Positions 34,171-43,216 of a stretch of DNA of 64,000 nt are shown here, piece after piece. The notes below the pieces were generated by a model. The model did not search any database and was not told the DNA's origin. It saw nothing but the letters and a program-made list of their open reading frames with translations. Source of the stretch: Methylobacterium sp. PvR107 (GTDB taxonomy: Bacteria; Pseudomonadota; Alphaproteobacteria; Rhizobiales; Beijerinckiaceae). Made by a program: the position numbers and the translations under genes. The DNA lies in the NCBI RefSeq assembly GCF_017833295.1, contig NZ_JAFIBW010000001.1, forward strand, positions 5,394,001-5,458,000. The letters are read 5' to 3'. Each line of letters starts with the position of its first letter. The stretch's first letter is position 1.

Positions 34171-35028
34171 ATGGCGGGCGGCATCACCCAGGCCGAGTAC
34201 TGGAACGGCGAGGTCGGCACCCGCTGGGCGCGCAACCAGGCGGTGCTCGACGCGATGTTCGTCCCGCTCACCGAGGCCCTGTTCGCGCCGCTGGCGCTCC
34301 GCGAAGGCGAGGCCGTCCTCGACATCGGCTGCGGCGCGGGGGCGACGACCCTCGAAGTCGCGCGCCGGGTCGGTCCCGGCGGCCGTGCGACCGGCGCCGA
34401 CATCTCGGCGCCCCTGCTGGCCGTGGCGCGGGATCGCGCGGCAGACGAGGCCCTCGGAGGCGCTTCGATCCAGTTCATCGAGGCCGATGTCGAGACCGTC
34501 GATCTCGGCCGCTTCGATCATATTCTTTCGCGCTTCGGCGTCATGTTCTTCCCGGATTCCGCCCGCGCCTTCGCGAACGTTCGCCGGATGCTCAAGCCGG
34601 GTGGCCGGCTCACCTTCCTGTGCTGGCGCACTTTGCCCGAGAACCTGTGGGTGAGCGTGCCGCGCGACGCGGTGCTTCCGCTCCTGGCGGAGATCCCACC
34701 ACCGGCGCAGCCCGACATTCCGGGCCCGTTCCGCTTCGCCGATCCCGAACCGCTGGTCGCCCTGCTGCGCGGCACCGGTTTCGACAACGTGACCTGCGAT
34801 GCGGTCGATCGGGACATCGTCCTCGGACAGGGCGAGACCGACGCGGCGGCGATTGCGGCCGCCACCCATGTCTCCCTGAACCTCGGCCCGAACTCGCACC
34901 TTGTCCGCGAGGCCGCGCCGGATCTGCGGGCGCGGGCCGAAGCGGCGGTGACCGAGGCCTTGGGCCGGCATGCGAAGCACGGTTCGGTGCGCCTGCGCGC
35001 CGCCTGCTGGCTCGTTCAGGCGGGATAG
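34171..35028 (+). CDS. class I SAM-dependent methyltransferase
   Basis: A 285-residue methyltransferase with the class I SAM fold. Motif I is VLDIGCGAGATTLEVARRVG, the acidic residue after strand 2 is in GADISAPLL, and VRRMLKPGGRLTFL gives the usual post-motif strand. The N-terminus (EYWNGEVGTRWARNQ) is frequent in small-molecule methyltransferases. Substrate is unknown. It starts 14 bases after the OsmC gene, at ATG 34171; a longer frame upstream shadows bioF. Confidence 0.88.
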   Translation: MAGGITQAEYWNGEVGTRWARNQAVLDAMFVPLTEALFAPLALREGEAVLDIGCGAGATTLEVARRVGPGGRATGADISAPLLAVARDRAADEALGGASIQFIEADVETVDLGRFDHILSRFGVMFFPDSARAFANVRRMLKPGGRLTFLCWRTLPENLWVSVPRDAVLPLLAEIPPPAQPDIPGPFRFADPEPLVALLRGTGFDNVTCDAVDRDIVLGQGETDAAAIAAATHVSLNLGPNSHLVREAAPDLRARAEAAVTEALGRHAKHGSVRLRAACWLVQAG

Positions 35029-35089
35029 GTACTGCGCTGCTGTTGCAGCGAGCACCGCTCTCGGCCGCTGGCCGCTGCTTCGATCCCGC

Positions 35090-35180
35090 CGTCTTTGCGA
35101 GCGGAGCGAAGCAGCCCAGTCAACGCGACAATCCCGGACGTCCCGCTGCCCTGGGTCACTTCGCTTCGCTCGTGATGAAG
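35090..35180 (+). repeat. dispersed intergenic repeat, copy 3
   Basis: TTTGCGAGCGGAGCGAAGCA and CTGCCCTGGGTCACTTCGCT flank a variable middle, as at 2420-2506 and 26973-27068. It lies between convergent genes. This copy has the most complete ends (GCTTCGCTCGTGATGAAG), which pair with the left end. Confidence 0.75.
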
Positions 35181-35220
35181 CAGGCGTGACAGCCGCCGAC
35201 GACGTCGACCGGAAACGGAA

Positions 35221-36819
35221 TCAGAGCCCCAGGGCGCCGCCGTCCGAGCGCGGGTCGTGGGTCGCCTCGATCCGCCCGTTGCGGGCGTGGCGGACCAGCA
35301 TGCCCGCATGGCCGAGCGAGTCGATATAGGATCCGCCCAGCTCCTCGATGTCATGGCCGAGACGGCCGAGCGCCGCGATGCAGGCCGGATCGAACCGGTC
35401 CTCCACTTTCACGCTGAGCGAGGGCGCGCCCCAGGTCCGACCATAGAGCAGGCGGGGGGCATCGACGGCGTCGGCCACCGACATCCCGTAATCGGCATAG
35501 CGGGTGAAGATCTGCGCCTGGAATTGCGGCTGCCCGTCGCCGCCCATGCTGCCATAGCTCATCACCCGGCCGTCATCGAACGCCGCCAGCGCCGGGATCA
35601 GGGTGTGGAACGGCCGGCGGCCCGGCTCCAGCGGGTTCACGGCCTTCGGGTCGAGGGAGAACGACATGCCGCGGTTCTGCCAGCAGATGCCGGTGGCCGG
35701 CAGCACCGTGCCGGAGCCGTACTCCCAGTAGACCGACTGGATGTAGGAGACGGCGAGGCCGTCCTGATCGATCGCCCCCATCCAGACCGTGTCGCCATGG
35801 CCCGGGTCGGGCAGGGGCACCCGGGCGGCGCGGTTCATCGCGATCAGCGCCGCCTCGCGGGCGAGCCGCTCCGGCGTCAGGAAGGCGGCGGGGTCATGCC
35901 GCAGGCGGCCGAAATCGGTGACCACCCGGTCGCGGATCGCGAAAGCCCGCTTCGTCGCCTCGATCAGGCCGTGGTAATGGGCCGTGCCCTCGGGCTCGGC
36001 CACATTCAGCCGGTCGAAGATCCCGAGGATCAGGAGCGCCGCGAGCCCCTGGGTCGGCGGCGGGAAGTTGTAGAGGGTCGCGTCGCGCCGCCGGATCGAC
36101 AGCGGCGCCCGCTCGACCGCCGCGAAGGCCTCGAGATCAGCCCGGGTCACCGGCGCGCCGAGGCGCTCGAGGTCGGCGGCGATCTCGCGGCCAAGATCGC
36201 CGCGATAGAAGTCGCCGAGGCCGGCATGGGCGAGCTGCTCCAGGGTGGCGGCCAGCTGCGGCAGGGCCCGGGTCTCACCGGCCGGATAAGGTTTGCCGTC
36301 CTTCAGGAAGGTCTTCGAAAAGTTCGGGGCCTCGTGGAGCGTGTCGAGTTCCTGGGGCACGTAGCGCGCCTCAGAAGGTGAGACCGGCACGCCGCTGTGT
36401 GCCTGCTTGATCGCGTCGGCGAGCAGCGTCTCCAGCGGCAAACGGCCGCCCAGGGCCCGCGAGAGCTCCAGGGCCAGCCGCCAACCGCCGATAGCGCCGG
36501 CAACCGTCACCATGGCGTCCGGTCCCCGGGACGGGATCGCGTCGTAGCCGTTCTCGCGGTAGCGCGGGATCGTGGCGAGGCGCCCGGCCGGGCCGCAGGC
36601 CTCGATCCCGCGCACCCGACCGCCGCGCTCGCGCACCAGCCAGAAGCCGTCGCCGCCGATGCCGTTCATGTGCGGGTAGACCACCGCGATCGAGGCGGCC
36701 ATCGCCACCATCGCCTCGATGGCGTTGCCGCCCTGGGCCAGCACCGTCTGGCCGGCCTGGGCGGCAAGGCTGTGCGGCGCGGCGACGGCGGCGGTGGAGA
36801 AGACGGGGGTCTCGGGCAT
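35221..36819 (-). CDS. gamma-glutamyltransferase family protein
   Basis: A 532-residue Ntn-hydrolase of the gamma-glutamyltransferase family, which cleaves gamma-glutamyl bonds of glutathione or related compounds. The self-processing Thr is expected in PGHGDTVWMGAID; other landmarks are AAPHSLAAQAGQTVLAQGGNA, GIGGDGFWLV and GSMGGDGQPQ. No signal peptide is seen, unlike periplasmic Ggt, so it could be cytoplasmic. The ATG at 36819 is used. It is monocistronic. Cephalosporin acylase-like activity is the alternative within the family. Confidence 0.9.
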   Translation of the reverse strand: MPETPVFSTAAVAAPHSLAAQAGQTVLAQGGNAIEAMVAMAASIAVVYPHMNGIGGDGFWLVRERGGRVRGIEACGPAGRLATIPRYRENGYDAIPSRGPDAMVTVAGAIGGWRLALELSRALGGRLPLETLLADAIKQAHSGVPVSPSEARYVPQELDTLHEAPNFSKTFLKDGKPYPAGETRALPQLAATLEQLAHAGLGDFYRGDLGREIAADLERLGAPVTRADLEAFAAVERAPLSIRRRDATLYNFPPPTQGLAALLILGIFDRLNVAEPEGTAHYHGLIEATKRAFAIRDRVVTDFGRLRHDPAAFLTPERLAREAALIAMNRAARVPLPDPGHGDTVWMGAIDQDGLAVSYIQSVYWEYGSGTVLPATGICWQNRGMSFSLDPKAVNPLEPGRRPFHTLIPALAAFDDGRVMSYGSMGGDGQPQFQAQIFTRYADYGMSVADAVDAPRLLYGRTWGAPSLSVKVEDRFDPACIAALGRLGHDIEELGGSYIDSLGHAGMLVRHARNGRIEATHDPRSDGGALGL

Positions 36820-36976
36820 CGGCGGTCCTGTGGTGTACCGGCCGCAGGGTTAGGCGAGCTTGTGCATCCTGCAAAGTCCGGACGTATCCCGACTGTGCAC
36901 CGTGTTATGCTGTGCCCGTATCGGGACCGATTGTCGAAGCGGCGGAGCGTGAAGTGTCGATCCGTCCAACACGCTC

Positions 36977-37083
36977 CCTGAGGTGCCGCACAGCGGCCTC
37001 GAAGGCGGGCTCCAGGGATCGCTCCGCCCTCTGGACGCCTCCTTCGCGGCCTCCGATGCGCTGGGGCTCCTCAGGATGAGGCT
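36977..37083 (-). repeat. palindromic dispersed repeat spanning the porin start
   Basis: CCTGAGGTGCCGCACAGCGG and the reversed end CTGAGGAGCCCCAGCGCAT frame an imperfect inverted repeat of about 105 bp with internal GGCGGGCTCCAGGG / CCTCTGGACGCC arms. This CTGAGG...GAAGGAGGC pattern is a known type of Rhizobiales intergenic repeat. It overlaps the predicted start codon of the OprB-type porin gene at 37076. Confidence 0.65.
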
Positions 37084-38605
37084 GTGGACTGGACCCGCCG
37101 GTTCCATCACCGGCGCAGCTCGCATCGCGGATCGCAGCGATGCGCACCGGAACAGAAGCTTCAGGCTGCCGGCTCGGCTCGCGGTCGGCCTCGGCCTTCT
37201 GATCACGCCGGCCACGGCCCAGCAGCAGGTCCGGACCGCGTTCGAGGGCGCGGGCGCCGATCCGCGCGTCTCGGTCTCCCAGCCGGAGACCACCAGCCAG
37301 GCCTCCGGCGGCTATGTCCGCTCGATCGAGCCTTATCTCGGGCCGCTCGGCGATCCGCTGGGGATCCGCCCCGTTCTGAAGGAGCGCGGCATCGAGTACA
37401 GCCTGACCTACATCGCCGACGTGCTCGGCAACCCGGTCGGCGGCCTGAGACAGGGTGCGATCGTCGAGGATCGCCTCAACCTGCGGCTCAACCTCGACCT
37501 CGACCGGCTCGCGGGCTGGCAGGGCGCCACGATCCACGCCAACGCCTACTTCATCCACGGCACCGGCCTGTCGCGCTACTATGTCGGCAACCTGCTCACC
37601 ACGAGCGTCATCGAGGCGCTGCCGTCGAGCCGGCTTTATGTGCTCTGGCTCGACCAGAGCCTGATGGACGGCCAGCTCGGCCTCCGGATCGGCCAGCAGG
37701 CCGCCGATACCGAGTTCTTCGTCAGCCAGACCGCGACCCTGTTCGTGAACTCCACCTTCGGTTGGCCGGCCATCACTGGGCTTAACCTACCGAGCGGCGG
37801 CCCGGCCTATCCGCTCGCGGCGCCGGCGATCCGCGCCAAGTACGCGCCCGGCAACGGCTTCTCGCTGCAGGTCGGGCTCTACGACGGCGATCCGGCGGGC
37901 GCCAACCGGCCGGGCGATGATCCAGAGGCGCAGCGCCTCGACCGGACGGGCACGAATTTCCGCCTCCACGACCCGGCCCTGCTGATCGCCGAGGCGACCT
38001 ACGCGTACAACATCGCCCCCGGGTCCAAGGGCCTGCCGGGCGACATCACCCTGGGCGGCTGGCAGCATTTCGGCCGGTTCGACAGCCTGCGCTTCGACGT
38101 CACCGGCGTGCCGCTCGCTGACCCGAACGCCACCGGGATCGGGCGGCCGGTGCGCGGCAATGCCGGCCTCTATGCGATCTACGACCAGACGCTCTATCGG
38201 GAATCGGGCAAGGACGACGAGGGCCTGGGCTTCTTCGTGCGAGCCGCGTGGTCACCGACCCGCTCCAGCCTGATCGACGCCTACCTGGATACCGGCCTCG
38301 CCTACAAGGGCCTGTTCGACGGCCGCGACGACGACACCCTTGGCGTCAGCGTCGCCTACGCCCGCATCGGCGACGAGGCCCAGCGGGCCGACCGGGACAC
38401 GATCCTCTACACGGGCCTGCCGATGCCCCGGCGCCGCGCCGAAGCGGTGATCGAAGCGACCTATCAGGCCGTCGTGGTCCCGGGCTTCACGGTGCAGCCG
38501 GATGCCCAATACGTCGTCCGCCCGGGCGCCGGCATTGCCGGTCCGGACGGCCGGCGGCTGCGCAACGCGGCGGTGCTCGGCCTGCGCGCGACCGTTCAGT
38601 ACTGA
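37076..38605 (+). CDS. OprB-family carbohydrate-selective porin
   Basis: A porin of about 509 residues. After a 30-residue N-terminal tail comes a signal-like segment (LPARLAVGLGLLITPATAQ). The mature part starts with a region typical of OprB (GDPLGIRPVLKERGIEYSL, ADVLGNPVGG) and ends in VQY, an aromatic C-terminus for outer-membrane assembly. It probably passes sugars across the outer membrane. The start is uncertain: ATG 37076 lies in a dispersed repeat, and the frame is open to 36983. An alternative non-ATG start nearer the signal is possible. The antiporter gene follows after 57 bp. Confidence 0.8.
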   Translation: MRLWTGPAGSITGAARIADRSDAHRNRSFRLPARLAVGLGLLITPATAQQQVRTAFEGAGADPRVSVSQPETTSQASGGYVRSIEPYLGPLGDPLGIRPVLKERGIEYSLTYIADVLGNPVGGLRQGAIVEDRLNLRLNLDLDRLAGWQGATIHANAYFIHGTGLSRYYVGNLLTTSVIEALPSSRLYVLWLDQSLMDGQLGLRIGQQAADTEFFVSQTATLFVNSTFGWPAITGLNLPSGGPAYPLAAPAIRAKYAPGNGFSLQVGLYDGDPAGANRPGDDPEAQRLDRTGTNFRLHDPALLIAEATYAYNIAPGSKGLPGDITLGGWQHFGRFDSLRFDVTGVPLADPNATGIGRPVRGNAGLYAIYDQTLYRESGKDDEGLGFFVRAAWSPTRSSLIDAYLDTGLAYKGLFDGRDDDTLGVSVAYARIGDEAQRADRDTILYTGLPMPRRRAEAVIEATYQAVVVPGFTVQPDAQYVVRPGAGIAGPDGRRLRNAAVLGLRATVQY

Positions 38606-38662
38606 ACCGGCCTGCGACGGCTCGATCGGGAACGCTCGCTGGACCCGTCCTCTTTCAAAGGC

Positions 38663-40198
38663 ATGTTGATCTTCGAATGGGTCGTCGGCGTGCTGTTCGG
38701 CGCGGTCCTGCTGGCCGGGCTGGCGCGGCGGCTGGGCGCGCCCTATCCGGCCTTCCTGGCGCTCGGGGGCGTCGCCCTCGCCTTCGTCCCCGGCGTGCCC
38801 AATCTGAGGCTCGATCCTGAGCTGGCGCTGGCGCTGTTCCTGGCGCCGGTGCTGCTCGATGCCGGGTTCGACGCCTCCGTACGGGACATGAAGGAAAACT
38901 GGCGGGCGGTGCTCGGGCTCGCGGTCGGCGCCGTGGTGGTGACGACACTCGCCGTGGCACTCGTGGCGCGGCTCATCGTGCCGGACATGCCGCTCTCCGC
39001 CTGCATCGTGCTCGGGGCCGTGGTCGCCCCGCCCGACGCGGTGGCGGCCCTGGCCGTGCTCAAGCATGCGCCGATGCCCCACCGCCTCGCCACGATCCTA
39101 CGGGGCGAAAGCCTGCTCAACGACGCGGCCTCCCTGCTGATCTACCGGCTCGGCGTCGCGGCGGCGATGGCCGGCAGCTTCCACCCGGCCGAGGTAGCGC
39201 CGACCTTCTTGCTGGGCGTGGTGGCGAGTCTCATCGTCGGACCCTGTCTCGGCCTCCTGTTCGTGGCCGTCACACGGCGCGTCACGGACCCGGCGAGCGC
39301 GATCGTGCTGCAGTTCGTGGTCGCGTTCGGGATCTGGCTCGCCGCGGAGCGGCTGGAACTGTCCGGGGTGCTGACCATGGTCAGCTTCGCGGTCACGGTC
39401 GCGCGCCGCGCGCCGGGCACCACGGCGCCGCGCGCCCGGGTGATCTCCTACGCGGTCTGGGACACGGCGGTCTTCGTGCTCAACGTCCTGGCCTTCGTGC
39501 TGATCGGCATCCAGATCGACCCGATCCGGGAGCGACTAGCCGGCGGCGATGCGTGGCAGGCCGTGATCCTCGCCGCCGCGACCTTCGCCACGGTTGTGGT
39601 GACGCGCCTCGCCTGGGTGCTGCCGACCACCCGGATGCGCGGCCTCGGCATTCGCCAGGCGGGAGCTCCGCCGCGCCTCGGGCCCGGGCTCGCGATGTCC
39701 TGGGCGGGCATGCGCGGCATCGTCACCGTCGCGGCCGCGCTGGCGCTGCCCGCGGAGTTCCCGCACCGGGACCTCGTCGTGTTCACCGCCTTCTCCACCG
39801 TGCTCGGCACCCTGATCGTCCAGGGCCTGACCCTGCGGCCGCTGCTGGCCCATCTACGGCTGGAGGACGACGATCCGGTGGGCCGCGAGACCGGCCGCGC
39901 CCGGGCCGCTGCCTACAAGGCCGCCCTGGACAGTCTCGCGGACGCCGAGGACGAGCCGGCGATCGATGCGCTGCGCGCCGAGTTCCGGGCGGCGCTTGCC
40001 GAGGCCGAGGAGCACGAGGAGGGCGTGGCGCCCGAAAGCCTGCCGGCGGACGCCGCCCGGCGGACGGCTGTCGAGGCCGCCCGCGACGCGGTCCTGGCCC
40101 TACGCCGGAAGGGCCGGATCGGCGACGATGCCTATTTCCTGCTGGAAGAGGAGTTCGACTGGGCCGAGCTCAGCGCGACGCCGCGCGCGGAGACGTGA
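38663..40198 (+). CDS. CPA1 family cation:proton antiporter
   Basis: A 511-residue inner-membrane Na+(K+)/H+ antiporter of the CPA1 type. About twelve hydrophobic segments fill the first 400 residues. Visible motifs are APPDAVAAL, the core LRGESLLNDAASLLIY, and SWAGMRGIVTVAAALALP. The last 110 residues are hydrophilic, acidic and helical, probably a cytoplasmic regulatory tail. The ATG at 38663 begins the first membrane segment. It lies just after the porin and may share its transcript. Confidence 0.92.
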   Translation: MLIFEWVVGVLFGAVLLAGLARRLGAPYPAFLALGGVALAFVPGVPNLRLDPELALALFLAPVLLDAGFDASVRDMKENWRAVLGLAVGAVVVTTLAVALVARLIVPDMPLSACIVLGAVVAPPDAVAALAVLKHAPMPHRLATILRGESLLNDAASLLIYRLGVAAAMAGSFHPAEVAPTFLLGVVASLIVGPCLGLLFVAVTRRVTDPASAIVLQFVVAFGIWLAAERLELSGVLTMVSFAVTVARRAPGTTAPRARVISYAVWDTAVFVLNVLAFVLIGIQIDPIRERLAGGDAWQAVILAAATFATVVVTRLAWVLPTTRMRGLGIRQAGAPPRLGPGLAMSWAGMRGIVTVAAALALPAEFPHRDLVVFTAFSTVLGTLIVQGLTLRPLLAHLRLEDDDPVGRETGRARAAAYKAALDSLADAEDEPAIDALRAEFRAALAEAEEHEEGVAPESLPADAARRTAVEAARDAVLALRRKGRIGDDAYFLLEEEFDWAELSATPRAET

Positions 40199-40296
40199 GG
40201 GCGGCACCATGCCAGGACGGCCCTGGCCCGGGAGCAAGCAATCCGGTGGCGCCCCGCGGTGATGACCGCACGGATCGATCGCGCCGCGCAAGGCGA

Positions 40297-41253
40297 TCAA
40301 ACGCCCTTTCGGGCCGCGACCCGCGCCTCGATCGCATCCCACACCGCCGCCGACAGGTCCGGCCCACCGAGCCGCTGAATCGCCCGGATGCCGGTGGGGG
40401 AGGTGACGTTGATCTCGGTGAGGTGGCCGTCGATGACGTCGATCCCCACCAGGATCAGGCCGCGGCGCGCTAGCTCCGGGCCGATCGTCGCGCAGATCTC
40501 GCGCTCGCGCTCGGTCAGGTCCGACGCCGATGCGGCGCCGCCCCGGACCATGTTCGAGCGAATGTCGTTGGCGGCCGGGACGCGATTGACCGCGCCCATG
40601 GGAACGCCGTCGACGAGGATGATGCGCTTGTCGCCCTCGGTGACCCGGTCGAGGTAGCGCTGCACCACCCAGGCCTCTCGGAAGGTCGTGGCGAAGAGGT
40701 CGAACATCGAGCCGAAGTTCGGGTCCTTCTCGGTCACCTTGAACACGGCTGCGCCGCCATGCCCGTGGAGCGGCTTCATCGCCACAGTGCCGTGCTCCAG
40801 CCGGAAGGCCTCGATCTCCGCCTTGTCGCGGCTGATCAGGGTCGGCGGCATCAGCTCGGGGAAATCGAGGACGAACAGCTTCTCGGGGGCGTTGCGGACC
40901 TCGAAGGGGTCGTTCACGACCAGCGTCTCCGGATGGATCCGCTCCAGCATGTGGGTGGCCGTGATGTAGGCCATGTCGAAGGGCGGATCCTGGCGCATCA
41001 GCACCACGTCCGTCTCCGCGAGGTCGATCCGCTCCGGCGGCGTCAGGGTGAAATGCGCACCCTCGACGTCCTGGACGGTCAGCCGCTCGACCCGTGCCGT
41101 CACGCGCCGACCCTGCATCGAGAGCCGGTCTGGCGTGTAATAGACGAGGGAATGGCCCCGCCGCTGGGCTTCCAGCAGCAGGGCGAAGGTGGTGTCACCC
41201 GCGATCCGTATATTCTGGATCGGGTCCATCTGAACGGCGACGGTCAGGCTCAT
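40297..41253 (-). CDS. gshB: glutathione synthetase
   Basis: A 318-residue ATP-grasp ligase making glutathione from gamma-glutamylcysteine and glycine. Landmarks: [11 protein letters not shown] at the N-terminus, [45 protein letters not shown] (ATP-binding lid), [17 protein letters not shown] and INVTSPTGI. The ATG at 41253 agrees with the family start. It works with the glutathione peroxidase at 16698 in thiol defence. No gshA is in the window. Confidence 0.95.
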   Translation of the reverse strand: MSLTVAVQMDPIQNIRIAGDTTFALLLEAQRRGHSLVYYTPDRLSMQGRRVTARVERLTVQDVEGAHFTLTPPERIDLAETDVVLMRQDPPFDMAYITATHMLERIHPETLVVNDPFEVRNAPEKLFVLDFPELMPPTLISRDKAEIEAFRLEHGTVAMKPLHGHGGAAVFKVTEKDPNFGSMFDLFATTFREAWVVQRYLDRVTEGDKRIILVDGVPMGAVNRVPAANDIRSNMVRGGAASASDLTEREREICATIGPELARRGLILVGIDVIDGHLTEINVTSPTGIRAIQRLGGPDLSAAVWDAIEARVAARKGV

Positions 41254-41299
41254 CCAATACGCCCCTTGCCGGCGGCGGGATCCTCGACCGCGCGCCGCC

Positions 41300-41593
41300 T
41301 CAATCGTCGGACAGCGACTTGCTGCCCGTGCGCTTGTCGTAGTCACCGATCGCAGCGCGGCACTCGGGCGAGAGGCGCTTCCGGTTGCGCGTCATGCAGC
41401 GGTCCGCGTCCTGGCTGTTCGGGTCGACGCCGGCGCAGAGGCGGAAGTAGTCATTCGCACAGCCAAGCTGCAAGCCCTGGTCCTCGCGTTGGGCGTAGGC
41501 GGGGCCGGCGGTGAGCGCGAGCAGCGCCAGCGCCGCCGTGGCGAGCCCGCGGCGGCGGGAGAAGCGCAGGGATCGTTCCGGAACCAGTCGCAT
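41300..41593 (-). CDS. secreted cysteine-repeat protein
   Basis: A 97-residue exported protein. An Arg-rich start leads into a signal peptide ([14 protein letters not shown], cleavage near AYAQ). The mature part has four Cys in the order [27 protein letters not shown], similar to the GLG1-type Cys-rich repeat found in small periplasmic proteins of Rhizobiales. Function unknown. It lies 46 bases upstream of gshB on the same strand and may be co-transcribed. Confidence 0.7.
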   Translation of the reverse strand: MRLVPERSLRFSRRRGLATAALALLALTAGPAYAQREDQGLQLGCANDYFRLCAGVDPNSQDADRCMTRNRKRLSPECRAAIGDYDKRTGSKSLSDD

Positions 41594-41785
41594 CCAGCGG
41601 TGTCCTCAAATTTCGATCGGGCGGAGAACCGACGTGGCGGTCCCCCCTCCACCCGCGTCCGGCATATCGGTCGCGACAGGCGCTAGGCAAGCACCGGAGG
41701 TCCGCAGGGGTTCCGCACAACGCCATCACGGCCTGGGCTCGCCCGGGTGTGCCCTCCTGGCCGCACGATCGTTCAGGCCGGTGAG

Positions 41786-41817
41786 AAAAAGGCCCCGCCC
41801 GGGATCGGGCAGGGCCT
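41786..41817 (-). terminator. Rho-independent terminator
   Basis: On the minus strand AGGCCCTGCCCG / CGGGCGGGGCCT is a 12-base stem (one mismatch) with a 4-base loop, followed by TTTTTC. It should end a leftward transcript that begins to the right of 41820. The only candidate gene there is the short frame at 41855-41944, and the promoter must lie before 42033. Confidence 0.8.
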
Positions 41818-41854
41818 TGAAGTCGAAGGGAGGAAACGCCCGCCATGGGCACAT

Positions 41855-41944
41855 TCACGTCTGCAAGTCGCGCGCCAATTCGTTTTCGCGGCCTGAAAGG
41901 CCATGGCCCGGACGGTGATGGGCCGGAAAGACTCCGTTAACCAT
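41855..41944 (-). CDS. candidate small protein of 29 residues
   Basis: A 30-codon frame starting ATG GTT AAC and ending 37 bases before a strong terminator. The peptide (VFPAHHRPGHGLSGRENE near its middle) is hydrophilic and His-rich. The main support is the terminator, which needs a leftward transcript here. There is no clear ribosome site and I do not know homologues. The alternative is a non-coding RNA in the same place. Confidence 0.35.
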   Translation of the reverse strand: MVNGVFPAHHRPGHGLSGRENELARDLQT

Positions 41945-42032
41945 GGCGTGCTGGATTGTTTCCGTAGCCCTTGCCGACGCCCTCCGCAGGGCCCGGGCCG
42001 GATGCTCGGACCGCCGACAGGAGCCGGAGACC

Positions 42033-42245
42033 ATGACGCTTTTCAAACCGCAGGAGATCGGCCGCCCCCCTCTGCTGGCACAGGCGGTCGCAACGATGCG
42101 CGAATCGACCGCAGCCGCATCAGCGGTCCTCATCCCGTTTCCCGGCCCGGAGGCACGGCGGACATGCCGCATCCCGCGCTCCGGCGAGCGGCGCGGGGAG
42201 ATCCTGCTGTTTCTCGGCGTGCGCTACGAGCGCCTCGCTTCCTGA
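42033..42245 (+). CDS. small hypothetical protein
   Basis: A 70-residue protein with start ATG 42033 and GGAG nearby upstream. It holds a mixed middle and a C-terminus EILLFLGVRYERL that looks like a folded strand and resembles small Methylobacterium proteins as I recall them. No export signal or motif. It is 47 bases upstream of the lipoprotein gene and may be co-transcribed with it. Confidence 0.5.
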   Translation: MTLFKPQEIGRPPLLAQAVATMRESTAAASAVLIPFPGPEARRTCRIPRSGERRGEILLFLGVRYERLAS

Positions 42246-42292
42246 GCGGGCGAATACCCGGACGGCCGCGCGACGTCTCCCACGGTTTTCTC

Positions 42293-43105
42293 ATGCCAGT
42301 CCCGGACAGAAGGCGCATCACCCGCCTCCGCACCGCCGCCTGCCTCTTGCCCACGGGCATAGCGCTGGCCCTGCTCGCGGCCTGCACGCAGAGCGGCGAT
42401 TTCGGGCGGCCGCGGACTGGCGTCTGGAACGGCCTCATCGACACCACAGGCAGCTTCAGCACCCATGACCGCGGGCGCCTCCTGCTGGACTCGGGCCTGA
42501 CCGACGACGAGCAGGCGTTGCGCGACCGCGCCTGGCGGTTCGTACAGCCCGCCAGCACCTTCTCGGCCTTCCAGGACGCCGTGCTCGGCCTCGCGAGTGC
42601 CCATGCGACGCCGGCCACGTGGCGCGTCGAGGAGATCGGCGCCTACTACGAGACGCTGACCGCCGCGCCGTCCCGCTCGCCCGTCTCCCGCTACCGCCAG
42701 CTCGGCGACGACGCCACCGCCGATGCCCGCCTGATCCCGATCTTGGCAGCGCTCGCGGCCCGAGTGATCGACGCGGATGCCGCCCGGCTGCGCAGCTTGC
42801 CCTTCGCCAAGACCTTGAACGATGCCGACATCCGGCTGGCCGCGCAGCGCGTCGCCGAGAACCGCTGCCTGATCGCCTGGGTGCGGCTCGAGGCCCGCCT
42901 TCGGCTCGCCCGCTACCGGTTCGCCCTGGAGCACCTGTTCGCCGAGGCGCCGGTCCCCGAATCGGTGGGGGCGGAGCGGTCGCTGACGATGCTGGCGGCC
43001 CGTCGCAACCTGCTCGATCCGCTCCTGCCGCCCGATGCGGCGGCGCGGTGCGGCCTGGAAGCTGTCCCGGTCGCACAGGCCGGGCCGCTCGTCGTGAAGG
43101 ACTGA
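42293..43105 (+). CDS. predicted lipoprotein of unknown function
   Basis: A 270-residue protein with an ideal lipoprotein signal: basic MPVPDRRRITRLR, hydrophobic LLPTGIALALL and lipobox LAAC at about residue 30. The mature part is helix-rich (DDEQALRDRAWRFVQP, IPILAALAARVIDADAARL, LAAQRVAENRCLIAWVRLEARL) and soluble. I do not recognise a family. The start at 42293 is set by the signal. Confidence 0.75.
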   Translation: MPVPDRRRITRLRTAACLLPTGIALALLAACTQSGDFGRPRTGVWNGLIDTTGSFSTHDRGRLLLDSGLTDDEQALRDRAWRFVQPASTFSAFQDAVLGLASAHATPATWRVEEIGAYYETLTAAPSRSPVSRYRQLGDDATADARLIPILAALAARVIDADAARLRSLPFAKTLNDADIRLAAQRVAENRCLIAWVRLEARLRLARYRFALEHLFAEAPVPESVGAERSLTMLAARRNLLDPLLPPDAAARCGLEAVPVAQAGPLVVKD

Positions 43106-43180
43106 AGCCGCCGTAAGAGCGTCTTCCGCCGAAGCCGTCACCGGTTTTGCGCAAGACGATGAAGAATCATCAATAGGTTG

Positions 43181-43216
43181 GAGCATTTCAGCGATTCAAG
43201 CGTCGCTGAAATGCTC
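43181..43216. repeat. perfect palindromic repeat at the end of the DUF1254 gene
   Basis: GAGCATTTCAGCGA and TCGCTGAAATGCTC are perfect 14-base arms around an 8-base loop. It belongs to the AGAGCATTTC type of repeat common in Rhizobiales. It lies between convergent genes and its right end overlaps the TAG stop (43218-43216) of the DUF1254 gene. It may act as a bidirectional transcript end although no T-run follows. Confidence 0.8.
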
